Numbered from the stretch's first letter, positions 1 through 6,628 are shown. The stretch: DNA of 6,723 bases from Anaerolineaceae bacterium (GCA_011682595.1 JAACEH010000100.1:1-6723), one strand, 5' to 3'. Numbers and translations: made by a program. The notes: generated by a model from the sequence alone, not told the origin.

Positions 1-904
1 CCTGCCATCCCGGGTGGCCGTTCTTGACGGCGCCCCAGTAGTCGATGCCCACCTGCACCACGTTCACCAGCAGCGGCTCTTTCTCCTGAGGCGGGAAGTC
101 CAGCATCAGCATCAGGCCGGCCATGGACTGGGCCTGCCCGACCCACTGTCCGTAGTGCGGCATGTTCTCCATCGGCTGCTCGAAACCGAAGAAGCCGGTG
201 TTGACCCACGGCCGCTGGAAGATGCGGATCCACTTCTTCAGGTCCGGCGTGTTCTTGGGCCGCGGCAGATTCTTCAGCAAGTCGCGCTTCAGGTTTCGGG
301 CCAGGTAGACCTTGTTGGTCTTGTCGCAATAGGCCGGCCGGAAGGCGTCCGCCGGCTGGGCTTCGGCCATGCAGGTCAGCACGGCCGCCGTCTTGACCGG
401 GCTGTCGTCGCCACGGGCACGCACGCCGCCGACATGGTAGGGGAACACGGGCTTTTCGCCGACCTTCAGGCTGATGGTCGAAACGAGCGAATCGCCGGGT
501 TTCATGGCAATCGGCAGCCTGGCCGCCAGCTTGGGGCGGAACCAGTTGCGGATGCCGCTGTCGTAGGCCACCGTCTGGCGGGCCGGCGGGTTGAGCATCG
601 ACCCGTTGCGGATCCGCTGCCCTTCTTTGCTCTTGGGCCATTTCTTCTCGCGACCGTCCAACTCGTCCTCGGCCACCTCTTTGCCGAACCGCGGCTTGGG
701 GTCGATGGCCGTGACCGTCACCGGCCCGACCACGTACCAGTCGCCGTTGACGAACTGGCCGACCGGCACTTTCTTGTCGAAGGTCCAGGTGATGCCATAC
801 TGCGAGACGCTATTGCGGCTCTCAATCTGGCCGTTCTCTGCGGCAACCGCCGGCAGGGCCACGGCCGTAATCAACACCAAGGCCGTCAGTAAGGAAGTTT
901 TCAT
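1..904 (-). CDS. Secreted protein of unrecognised family, N-terminal part (runs off left edge)
   Basis: An open frame of 301 codons starts at ATG 904-902 on the minus strand and continues past the window edge, so the C-terminus is missing. The start is supported by AGGAG at 911-915, six bases upstream. Residues 1-21 form a clear signal peptide: MKTS, a hydrophobic stretch, then an AVA cleavage motif, so the product is probably exported. The mature part begins with a beta-rich segment containing QYGITWTF (about 35-42) and GQFVNGDWYVVGPVTV (about 49-64). Later come many aromatic residues and a more helical stretch ending near VGIDYWGAVKNGHPGW. I recall similar GQF-NGD-W-VVGPVT proteins from Planctomycetes and Lentisphaerae as large secreted proteins. 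The final GIDYWGAVKNG segment could begin an alpha/alpha-barrel of the kind seen in polysaccharide-degrading enzymes, but this is a weak inference and no catalytic residue can be assigned. It lies downstream of icd but behind a probable terminator, so it is likely transcribed separately. Confidence 0.85.
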   Translation of the reverse strand, partial: MKTSLLTALVLITAVALPAVAAENGQIESRNSVSQYGITWTFDKKVPVGQFVNGDWYVVGPVTVTAIDPKPRFGKEVAEDELDGREKKWPKSKEGQRIRNGSMLNPPARQTVAYDSGIRNWFRPKLAARLPIAMKPGDSLVSTISLKVGEKPVFPYHVGGVRARGDDSPVKTAAVLTCMAEAQPADAFRPAYCDKTNKVYLARNLKRDLLKNLPRPKNTPDLKKWIRIFQRPWVNTGFFGFEQPMENMPHYGQWVGQAQSMAGLMLMLDFPPQEKEPLLVNVVQVGIDYWGAVKNGHPGWQ

Positions 905-991
905 GGCTTGCTCCTAAGTTTCGGGCGAACGGGAACCAACCAGGCATCAACGACAGACTGTGAAACCCGGCCCGCGGCGGAAGGTGCCTTG

Positions 992-1017
992 AAAAAAACC
1001 GCCCGGTCCGCGGTTTT
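992..1017 (-). terminator. Rho-independent terminator downstream of icd
   Basis: An 8-bp perfect stem, AAAACCGC (995-1002) with GCGGTTTT (1010-1017), encloses a 7-base loop. Read on the minus strand, the right arm runs into seven consecutive T (998-992), the classic intrinsic terminator form. It lies about 130 bases past the icd stop and about 90 bases before the next minus-strand start. On the plus strand only four T follow, so any activity that way should be weaker. Confidence 0.6.
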
Positions 1018-1147
1018 CGTTGGCTTTCGTGGCACCGCCCCTGAGCGACGGCCCTTCCGCAACGTTCCTGAATTATTGTCATACGCTCAGGGCCAGGCCC
1101 GCAAGAGCCTGCCCCGGGGCAATGTCATCGGATGTGTGGCGGGAAAA

Positions 1148-2227
1148 TCATCCCATGGCGGCGATGATGGCCTCGGCCATTTCCCGGGTGCCGACAGCGG
1201 TGGGGTCGTCGCGGTGGGGTTTCATGTCGTAGGTTACGTTGCGGCCCTCGACGATCACCCTGGCCACGGCCGACTCGAGGCGCCGGGCGGCCTCGGCCTG
1301 GCCGATGTGTTGCAGCATCAAGACGCCCGACAGGATCAGGGCCGTCGGGTTGACCTTGTTCTGGCCCTTGTACTTGGGGGCCGAACCGTGGGTGGCCTCG
1401 AAGGTCGCACAGTCGTCGCCGATGTTCGCTCCCGGGGCCACCCCCAGGCCGCCCACCAGCCCCGCGCACAGGTCGCTCAGGATGTCGCCGTAAAGATTGG
1501 GCAGCACCAGGCAGTCGTACAGCTCGGGCTTCTGGACCAACTGCATGCACATGTTGTCGACGATGCGGTCCTCGAACTCGATGTCCGGGTACTCGGCGGC
1601 CACCTGGCGAGCCACCTCCAACCACAGGCCGTCGGTGAACTTCATGATGTTGGCCTTGTGGACGCTGGTCACTTTCCTGCGGCCATTCTTGCGGGCGTAC
1701 TCGAAAGCGAACTTGTGAATCCGCCGCGTGGCCGCCTCGCTGATCGGCTTGATCGAGAGCCCCGAGCCCGAGCGGACCTTCTTCTCGTTGTGATCGTTCA
1801 GCCACTGGATCAGGGCCTCGGTGTCGTCGGCGCCGTGCTCGAACTCGACGCCGGCGTAGAGGTCCTCGCTGTTCTCGCGGAAGACGACCAGGTCGATATC
1901 GGCGTACTTGCTCCGCACGCCGGGGTAGCTCTTGCACGGCCGCAGGCAGCAATAGAGATCGAACATGAGCCGCAAGGCGACGTTGACCGAGCGGAAGCCT
2001 TTGCCGACCGGCGTGGTGATGGGGGCTTTCAGGGCCAGGCGGGTCCGTCGGATCGACTCCAGCAGGGCCTCCGGCAGCGGGGTGCCCTCGGTCTCCATAA
2101 TGTCGAGGCCGGCTTCCTGGACGTCCCAGTTAATCTGGACCCCGGTGGCGTCGATGCAGCGTCGCGCCGCTTCGGCCAGCTCCGGCCCGACCCCGTCGCC
2201 GCGAACCAGCGTAATGTCGTAAGCCAT
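1148..2227 (-). CDS. icd: Isocitrate dehydrogenase (NAD(P)-dependent, short type)
   Basis: This cytoplasmic TCA-cycle enzyme oxidatively decarboxylates isocitrate to 2-oxoglutarate. The 359-residue product is one complete isocitrate/isopropylmalate dehydrogenase domain. Substrate-site residues sit in RSVNVALR (S80, N82, R86), LRPCKS (R96) and [11 protein letters not shown] (R117, Y124). The REN-SED-YAG form separates isocitrate dehydrogenases from isopropylmalate dehydrogenases. K191 lies in [12 protein letters not shown], and the metal ligands are D224, D248 and D252 with the normal 24 and 4 spacing. The coenzyme loop reads [17 protein letters not shown] (278-294). By E. coli numbering, K285, Y286, V292 and Y333 match the NADP-binding K344, Y345, V351 and Y391, while the R395 position is Pro337. 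The length and [16 protein letters not shown] segment resemble the short NAD-type enzymes, so coenzyme use is ambiguous but leans to NADP. The ATG is preceded by AGGAAGGA (2234-2241). The gene is divergent from the antiporter gene. Confidence 0.93.
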   Translation of the reverse strand: MAYDITLVRGDGVGPELAEAARRCIDATGVQINWDVQEAGLDIMETEGTPLPEALLESIRRTRLALKAPITTPVGKGFRSVNVALRLMFDLYCCLRPCKSYPGVRSKYADIDLVVFRENSEDLYAGVEFEHGADDTEALIQWLNDHNEKKVRSGSGLSIKPISEAATRRIHKFAFEYARKNGRRKVTSVHKANIMKFTDGLWLEVARQVAAEYPDIEFEDRIVDNMCMQLVQKPELYDCLVLPNLYGDILSDLCAGLVGGLGVAPGANIGDDCATFEATHGSAPKYKGQNKVNPTALILSGVLMLQHIGQAEAARRLESAVARVIVEGRNVTYDMKPHRDDPTAVGTREMAEAIIAAMG

Positions 2228-2263
2228 CGTACATCCTTCCTGGTCGTTGTATTAGGGGCGGCA

Positions 2264-2276
2264 CTCACGTTGTGAG
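2264..2276. promoter_or_regulatory. Small dyad in the divergent icd/antiporter gap
   Basis: CTCAC-GTT-GTGAG is a 5-bp perfect inverted repeat around a 3-base spacer. It lies 37-49 bases upstream of the icd start, where an operator or a 5'-leader hairpin would sit. Its size is small enough to be chance, and no regulator gene is nearby. Confidence 0.2.
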
Positions 2277-2331
2277 CCACGTATCGTACTGGAACCGGCG
2301 GCGCTGTCAAGCAAAAGGGGAGGGGGCAGGG

Positions 2332-2360
2332 TATCCAGGCATTCAAAGTGCCGCTATAAT
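2332..2360 (+). promoter_or_regulatory. Sigma-70-type promoter for the antiporter gene
   Basis: A perfect TATAAT hexamer stands at 2355-2360, rare in this GC-rich context, 33 bases before the antiporter ATG. The hexamer 17 bases upstream, TATCCA at 2332-2337, matches the -35 consensus at only three of six positions. Transcription would start near 2367, leaving a leader of about 27 bases that contains the ribosome site AGGAGGT at 2379-2385. Confidence 0.5.
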
Positions 2361-2393
2361 AATCGTATCGTTGGCCTCAGGAGGTAGTGGCCC

Positions 2394-3605
2394 ATGTCGT
2401 CGGAATCCGTCAACGTCATTCTGGCCAGTCTGGCGGTTGTTCTTGTTGGCTCGGCGCTGCTGGGCGTGGTGTCGCATTGGCTCAGACAACCTCTTCTGGT
2501 GGCCTACGTTTTGTGCGGCATCCTGGCCGGGCCGAGCGGCTTGCTGGGCCGCTTCACGGGCCCCCAGGCGCTGCACTCCTCCGAAGCGGTGCAAACCTTC
2601 CTGGATGTGTCCTCGGACCTGGGCATTCTGTTTCTGCTCTTTCTGGTCGGCATGGTGCTCAACCCCCACCGGCTGAAGAAAGTCGCCGGCCCGGCCATTG
2701 TCGTGGCCCTGGGAGCGGGGGCGGTATTCTGCGCCGCGGGGTTCGGGTTGGGACTGGCCATAGGGCTGCCCTGGAAGGCCGCCCTGATTCTTGGCCTGGC
2801 GGCAATCTTTTCGAGCACCATTCTGGTGGTCAAGCTGCTGCCGACGCGAAAGCTGCACGAGTCGCCGGTGGGCACGGTGTGCGTCGGCGTGCTGATTCTG
2901 CAGGACGTGCTGGCCATTGTGCTGATGATCGGCCTCAGGAGCATTCACGGCCAATCGCTCGACGCGGCGGACCTTCTCTGGCTGCTGGCCAAGATGCTGG
3001 GCCTGGTGGTGGTCGTCTTTCTGTTCGAGGGGCTGTGCCTGAGGCGGGTGTTGCGAAAGGTGGAACGCTATCCGGAACTGCTTTTCATCGTGGGGCTGGG
3101 CTGGTGCTTCGCCGCAACCGAGGGGGCCCGGCAACTCGGTTTCACCCCCGGCATCGGGGCCTTTCTGGCGGGGGTGAGCCTGGCTCGCCACCCGATCTCA
3201 ATCTACATCTCCGAGAAGGTGCAGCCGCTCAGGGACTTCTTCGTCGTGCTGTTCTTCTTCACTCTGGGGGCCCGTCTGGACCTGGCCGAGTTGCAGCCGC
3301 TTCTGCTGCCGGCGGCGGGGATCGCCGTGGGGCTGATGGTGCTCAAACCCGTAGTGTTCTGGCTGTTCTTCCGCCTCAGCCGCACAGCGCCGGACCTTTC
3401 CCGCGAGGCGGCGGTCCGGCTGAGCCAGATGAGCGAGTTCAGCCTGATCCTCATCTGGCTGGCCTTCGGCTTGAAGCAGATCTCCGCCGATCACGTGGCC
3501 CTGGTGCAGGTGGTCTGCCTGCTGACCATGATCCTGTCGACCTACTGGGTGGTCTTCACCCTGCCCAGCCCCCTGGCCGTGACGGAACGGCTCAAGCAGA
3601 ACTGA
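2394..3605 (+). CDS. Kef-type (CPA2) cation:proton antiporter, membrane domain only
   Basis: This is an inner-membrane monovalent cation (K+ or Na+)/H+ exchanger of the CPA2 family, expected to serve pH and ion balance. The 403 residues are almost wholly hydrophobic, with about 12-13 predicted membrane segments between residues 7 and 390. Family signs include a first segment followed by LRQPLLVAYVLCGILAGPSG (30-49), the LGILFLLFLVGM segment (76-87), IFSSTILVVKLL (138-149) and the ion-site pair Q170-D171 in LILQDVLAIVL. GFTPGIGAFLAGVSLA (249-264) and SQMSEFSLIL (344-353) follow. Kef proteins of about 600 residues carry a C-terminal NAD-binding RCK domain; here the chain ends directly after the last membrane segment, so nucleotide or glutathione gating of the Kef kind is not expected. 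The start is firm: AGGAGGT (2379-2385) lies eight bases before ATG. It is probably a single-gene unit. The transported ion cannot be read from the sequence. Confidence 0.9.
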   Translation: MSSESVNVILASLAVVLVGSALLGVVSHWLRQPLLVAYVLCGILAGPSGLLGRFTGPQALHSSEAVQTFLDVSSDLGILFLLFLVGMVLNPHRLKKVAGPAIVVALGAGAVFCAAGFGLGLAIGLPWKAALILGLAAIFSSTILVVKLLPTRKLHESPVGTVCVGVLILQDVLAIVLMIGLRSIHGQSLDAADLLWLLAKMLGLVVVVFLFEGLCLRRVLRKVERYPELLFIVGLGWCFAATEGARQLGFTPGIGAFLAGVSLARHPISIYISEKVQPLRDFFVVLFFFTLGARLDLAELQPLLLPAAGIAVGLMVLKPVVFWLFFRLSRTAPDLSREAAVRLSQMSEFSLILIWLAFGLKQISADHVALVQVVCLLTMILSTYWVVFTLPSPLAVTERLKQN

Positions 3606-3628
3606 ACTATCATGGCAGTTTGGCGGGC

Positions 3629-3643
3629 CCGCTGCTCCAGCGG
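3629..3643 (+). other. Short GC-rich hairpin after the antiporter gene
   Basis: CCGCTG-CTC-CAGCGG is a 6-bp perfect stem with a 3-base loop, 24 bases past the antiporter stop; it overlaps the palindrome GCGGGCCCGC (3623-3632). No T-run follows, so this is not a standard intrinsic terminator. It could stabilise the transcript end or act with Rho. Confidence 0.25.
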
Positions 3644-3669
3644 CACTAGGCGCTTCGGGCGGTCTTGGG

Positions 3670-3675
3670 TATTAT
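3670..3675 (+). promoter_or_regulatory. Possible -10 hexamer upstream of the tandem kinase gene
   Basis: TATTAT matches the -10 consensus at five of six positions and is an AT-rich island in GC-rich DNA. No convincing -35 hexamer lies 16-18 bases upstream. If used, transcription would start near 3682, ruling out the upstream TTG/ATG codons at 3665 and 3674 and favouring the ATG at 3737. Confidence 0.2.
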
Positions 3676-3736
3676 GGGCCGGTCTGGCTCCAAGGTCAGG
3701 GGGAGCCTGGGAGCAGGGAAGCAAGAAAGCGGCCCT

Positions 3737-5524
3737 ATGAGCAAAGAGGTCCTGCGGAAAATCGGCGGGCATTGCTGGCACGTTGCACCCGAGTGGGCGG
3801 ACGTGCTTTTTCCGCCCTCAGGCGGCGGGCTGGTCGACGCCCTGGCCTCAGGCGGCGGCTGCGAGGCCAAGGTCGCCCCGGGGCGGCGAATCACGCGGAT
3901 CGAACTGGGCGGCCGCGGCCTTTACGTCAAACAATACAGCGGTCTGCGACGGTTGCGACGGTTGGCCCGGCGGGAATGGAAGGTCGCCCGCTGGGCACAC
4001 CAGGCCGGCCTGCCGACGCCCGAGCCGGTGGCGGCCTGCTGGCGGGGCGGGGCCATTTACGTCACGGCTGAGAGCCCCGGGGCCCGGCCGCTGGGCGACC
4101 TCGTATATAAGGAGCACTTCGAGCCTGCCGACGACGAGCCGCCCTACCCCGGTCACCGGCCCCCGGAGATGGTGCGGTTGCACCGGCGGCGGCGCCGGCC
4201 GGGCCAGGTGGGCCGGGATGTGCCCGGTCCGCGGGCCATCGCCGCGATGATCGCCCGCCTGCTGGCCGAGCTGCACACCCTGGGCCTGCGGCACACGGAC
4301 CTGCACCCGGGCAACCTGCTGGTGGTCGGCTTGGGCGACCCCGGCGACCAGGCCGGCCCGGGTGGCTTGGGTGGCTCGGGTGGCTTGGGTGGCTTGGGTG
4401 GCCGTTGGCGCCTGGAGGTGCTGGACCTGGTGGCCCTGGAGGAGATGCCGGGACTGCGGACCCTCGGCGAGCACCTGGTTCAACTCAACCATTTCTTCGA
4501 GCCGCTGGCGACGCGCAGCGAACGGCGGCGCGTGCTGAAGTTCCTGGAGGCCCGCGGCCTGCGGGTTGAGGGCGGCCCGAGACAAATCGAGGCCGACACG
4601 CAAATCTATCGCCGCCGATTCTACAGGCGCCGTGACGGCCGCTGCCTGCGCCGGGGCAAGTACTTCCGGCCGCTGAAGGTCGGCCGCTTCAGCGGCTTCG
4701 TCGTCGCCGACTGGGCCCAGCGGTTGCCCAGGTCGGCCGACGAGCTGGCCCGGGCGCTGGAGATCAGCGAGTACGTCAAGAAGTCGCGCCGCGGGTTGTC
4801 GGGTTTCGCCCGGGTGGCCGGGCACCGGGTTTTCATCAAGCGCGACAGCCAGCGGGGCTGGCGGCGGCCTCGCGGTCCGTGGCCGAAGATTCTGGAGGAC
4901 TGGATTCGCGGCAGCCGTCAAAGAAAAGCCTGGCGGATGGGCCACGCCCTGGGGGTTCGCGGCATCGCCACCGCGCGGCCCTTGGTGTGGGTCGACCTTT
5001 GCCACGGTCTCCGCGGCCGCGAGAGCATCATTGTCAACGAGGCCATCACCAATTATCGTCCGCTGGACCAGGTTCTCGGCCACCTGGCCGGCCGCAAGAG
5101 GGCCTCGTGCATCGAGACGGTGGCTCGCGAAATTCGCCGCCTTCACGAATCGGGACTTTCCCATCGCGACCTTAAAGCGCAAAATGTTATGGTTCGCTTC
5201 GACGGCCGCCTCTGGCGGATGGTTCTGGTCGACATGGACGGTGTGCGCCGCCATAGAGGACCGCTCTCGCGGCGCCGCCGCAGGCAGGACCTGATGCGGC
5301 TGGCCTTCTCGTGGGACTGGGGCTACGGCGTCGAGGACACCGTGCCGGATCTGGCCCCGAGCGATTGTCTGCGCTTCCTGAAGACCTACCTGGGCCCGCA
5401 GGTGCGACAGGCGATTACGCTCTCTTGCCGCAGCGGCGCGGCGGCCGAGCAGTCGCACCTGGTTCGCTCCTGGTGGCGGGCCGTTCGGTCGGCCATGGAT
5501 CGCAAGGCGGCCGGGAAGCGGTAG
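3737..5524 (+). CDS. Tandem LPS-kinase-like protein (two fused Kdo/WaaP-type kinase domains)
   Basis: The 595-residue product contains two protein-kinase-fold domains of the lipopolysaccharide kinase (Kdo/WaaP/InaA-like) type, which phosphorylate inner-core sugars with ATP at the cytoplasmic membrane face. Domain 1 (about 45-290) has the ATP-binding lysine K65 in LYVKQY, the catalytic loop HTDLHPGN (D188, N193) and the metal Asp D230 in VLDLVALE. Domain 2 (about 320-585) has K368 in VFIKRD, HRDLKAQN (D478, N483) and VDMDG (D499). Both domains keep the key residues, so both may be active. Domain 1 has an Arg/Pro-rich insert (about 126-165) and a Gly-rich insert (209-223). There is no signal peptide or membrane segment; the chain is rich in Arg. 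I chose ATG 3737 because homology-like sequence begins just after it. It lacks a strong ribosome site, and TTG 3665 or ATG 3674 would add 24 or 21 residues. The gene precedes a heptosyltransferase-like gene by 26 bases. An InaA-like or protein kinase role is the alternative. Confidence 0.85.
   Translation: MSKEVLRKIGGHCWHVAPEWADVLFPPSGGGLVDALASGGGCEAKVAPGRRITRIELGGRGLYVKQYSGLRRLRRLARREWKVARWAHQAGLPTPEPVAACWRGGAIYVTAESPGARPLGDLVYKEHFEPADDEPPYPGHRPPEMVRLHRRRRRPGQVGRDVPGPRAIAAMIARLLAELHTLGLRHTDLHPGNLLVVGLGDPGDQAGPGGLGGSGGLGGLGGRWRLEVLDLVALEEMPGLRTLGEHLVQLNHFFEPLATRSERRRVLKFLEARGLRVEGGPRQIEADTQIYRRRFYRRRDGRCLRRGKYFRPLKVGRFSGFVVADWAQRLPRSADELARALEISEYVKKSRRGLSGFARVAGHRVFIKRDSQRGWRRPRGPWPKILEDWIRGSRQRKAWRMGHALGVRGIATARPLVWVDLCHGLRGRESIIVNEAITNYRPLDQVLGHLAGRKRASCIETVAREIRRLHESGLSHRDLKAQNVMVRFDGRLWRMVLVDMDGVRRHRGPLSRRRRRQDLMRLAFSWDWGYGVEDTVPDLAPSDCLRFLKTYLGPQVRQAITLSCRSGAAAEQSHLVRSWWRAVRSAMDRKAAGKR
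3816..3858 (+). repeat. In-frame 13-base direct repeat in the kinase N-terminus
   Basis: CCTCAGGCGGCGG occurs at 3816-3828 and again at 3846-3858, exactly 30 bases apart, so both copies are in the same codon phase and encode SGGG. It could be the trace of a small duplication or plain codon bias over two Gly-rich turns. Confidence 0.4.
4361..4405 (+). repeat. 9-base tandem repeat coding a Gly-rich loop
   Basis: The unit GGTGGCTTG is repeated at 4361, 4370 (one base changed, TCG), 4379 and 4388, followed by a degenerate fifth copy GGTGGCCGT at 4397. As the unit is three codons, copy-number change keeps the frame. It encodes GGL/GGS triplets at residues 209-223 of the kinase, between catalytic-loop N193 and metal Asp D230. 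Those key points, D188 and D230, are 42 residues apart here, against 21 in domain 2 of the same protein. Confidence 0.85.
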
Positions 5525-5534
5525 ACGGACGGGC

Positions 5535-5541
5535 GAAGGAG
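5535..5541 (+). promoter_or_regulatory. Ribosome binding site fixing the TTG start at 5551
   Basis: GAAGGAG ends nine bases before TTG 5551-5553. The encoded sequence from that codon gives the usual heptosyltransferase N-terminus with the RILIIKPSSLGD strand near residue 5, so no longer start is needed and no ATG lies in a suitable place. Confidence 0.7.
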
Positions 5542-5550
5542 TCTTAAGAG

Positions 5551-6612
5551 TTGGACCTGTCGCGAATTCTGATCATCAAGCCCTCGAGCCTGGGCGACGT
5601 CATTCAGGCCTTGCCGGTGGCCTGGGCGATGCGGGAGCTTTGCCCGAAGTCGCGCATCGACTGGCTGGTGACCCCGGGCTGTGCCGGCGTGGTCGAAGGG
5701 CTCGAGGCGATCGACCACGTGGTGGTCTTCGACCGCAACCGCTTCGGCCGCATGTGGCGAAGCCCGCTGACGCTGTGCGCCTTCGCCTGGTTTATCACCA
5801 AGCTGCGCCGCCCGCGGTACACGGCGGTGATCGACCTGCAGGGCCTGTTTCGCAGCGGTTTCCTGGCTTGGATAAGCGGTGCTCGCCAGCGCATCGGCCT
5901 GGCCGGGTCGCGTGAGGGGGCCGACCGTTTCTACACCCACATCGTCAAGTTGCCGGCCGAGGAGATTTCGTCGGTCGATCGGTACATGCGGGCGGCCTTT
6001 TACCTGGGCGCGTCGCACCAGACGCGGCGGCGGTTCGACATTCAGATTCCCCGGCGGGCCGAGGCCGAGGCTCGCCGCGTGCTGGCCGAGCAGGGGTTGG
6101 AAAATGGCAAACCCTACGTCGTCCTGGTGCCCGGGGCGCGGTGGCTGACCAAGCGCTGGCCCGAGGAGCGGTTTGCCGCCCTGGCCAACCAGCTTCACGA
6201 GAAGCTGGGTTACGGCGCTGTGCTGGTCGGCGGGCCGGGCGACTGCGACATCAGCGACCGCATGCGCAACCTGCGGGGCCGCCATCTGGTCGACCTGATC
6301 GGACGGACGGACCTGAAGACCCTGGCGGCGGTGCTCCAGCGGGCCGAGTGCGTGGTCACAAACGACACCGGGCCGATGCATCTGGCCAGCGCCATGGGCC
6401 GCCCCATCGTGGCCATCTTCGGGCCGACCAACGTGAACCTGACCGGCCCTTATGGCCGGGGGCACACCATGTTGGCCGAGCGGGCCGACTGCGCCCCGTG
6501 CTATCGGCGGGCCTGCCTGTGGGAAGGCCGGCAGGAGGAACTGCTGTGCCAGCGGTCGATCTCGGTCGACGAAGTGTTCGGCTGCGTGGTGCATCTGGCG
6601 GGCAAGGAATGA
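5551..6612 (+). CDS. Glycosyltransferase family 9, heptosyltransferase-like (WaaF/WaaC type)
   Basis: This enzyme is expected to move L-glycero-D-manno-heptose from ADP-heptose to the growing LPS inner core at the cytoplasmic face of the inner membrane. The 353 residues match the full family length. Family features in order are RILIIKPSSLGDVIQALP (5-22, with probable catalytic D16), VIDLQGLFRSG (93-103), LVPGARWLTKRWPEERFA (192-209, with phosphate-site K201), VLVGGPGD (224-231) and LIGRTDLKTLAAVLQRAE (249-266). The donor-site signature NDTGPMHLASAMG lies at 271-283, followed by IFGPTNVNLTGPYG (289-302). The late cysteines C314, C317, C322 and C333, starting as DCAPC, recall the C-P-C cluster of WaaF-type heptosyltransferase II, so that subtype is favoured, but acceptor and exact sugar are not proven. 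The TTG start is supported by GAAGGAG. It follows the tandem kinase by 26 bases, probably on one transcript, and its stop is 16 bases before the next gene. Confidence 0.9.
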   Translation: MDLSRILIIKPSSLGDVIQALPVAWAMRELCPKSRIDWLVTPGCAGVVEGLEAIDHVVVFDRNRFGRMWRSPLTLCAFAWFITKLRRPRYTAVIDLQGLFRSGFLAWISGARQRIGLAGSREGADRFYTHIVKLPAEEISSVDRYMRAAFYLGASHQTRRRFDIQIPRRAEAEARRVLAEQGLENGKPYVVLVPGARWLTKRWPEERFAALANQLHEKLGYGAVLVGGPGDCDISDRMRNLRGRHLVDLIGRTDLKTLAAVLQRAECVVTNDTGPMHLASAMGRPIVAIFGPTNVNLTGPYGRGHTMLAERADCAPCYRRACLWEGRQEELLCQRSISVDEVFGCVVHLAGKE

Positions 6613-6616
6613 CCTT

Positions 6617-6624
6617 GGGGAGGT
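6617..6624 (+). promoter_or_regulatory. Ribosome binding site for the GTG start at 6629
   Basis: GGGGAGGT lies four to five bases before GTG 6629-6631. An in-frame GTG at 6623 overlaps this site and is therefore less likely to be the start. Confidence 0.55.
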
Positions 6625-6628
6625 GGGC

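Noticed and set aside
14..892. 292-codon open frame on the plus strand at the left end
   Set aside because: It is His/Gln/Arg/Gly-rich and lies opposite the signal-peptide-bearing minus-strand gene, which has a proper ribosome site.
1110..1121. Perfect 12-base palindrome TGCCCCGGGGCA after icd
   Set aside because: It has no loop and no T-run and is made of G and C in GC-rich DNA. I could not separate it from chance, and the hairpin at 992-1017 is the better terminator.
908..2275. 455-codon open frame on the plus strand opposite icd
   Set aside because: It is antisense to a clearly conserved enzyme, and its translation is low-complexity Gly/Ala/Val/Asp/Gln-rich without domain motifs. GC-biased third positions keep stops out of this frame.
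2317..2331. G-quadruplex in the antiporter promoter region
   Set aside because: Only three G-runs of three or more are present. A standard quadruplex needs four, so it is noted only as a G-run cluster.
2387..3649. 420-codon plus-strand frame overlapping the antiporter
   Set aside because: It lacks the hydrophobic pattern and motifs of the +1 shifted frame and has no ribosome site of its own.
3848..5458. 536-codon open frame on the minus strand opposite the tandem kinase
   Set aside because: The translation is Ala/Gln/Pro/Arg-rich and featureless, while the plus strand holds kinase motifs throughout. It is a shadow of codon bias.
5386..6594. 402-codon open frame on the minus strand opposite the glycosyltransferase
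   Set aside because: It spans the end of one real gene and most of the next, ignoring their boundary, and has no recognisable motif.
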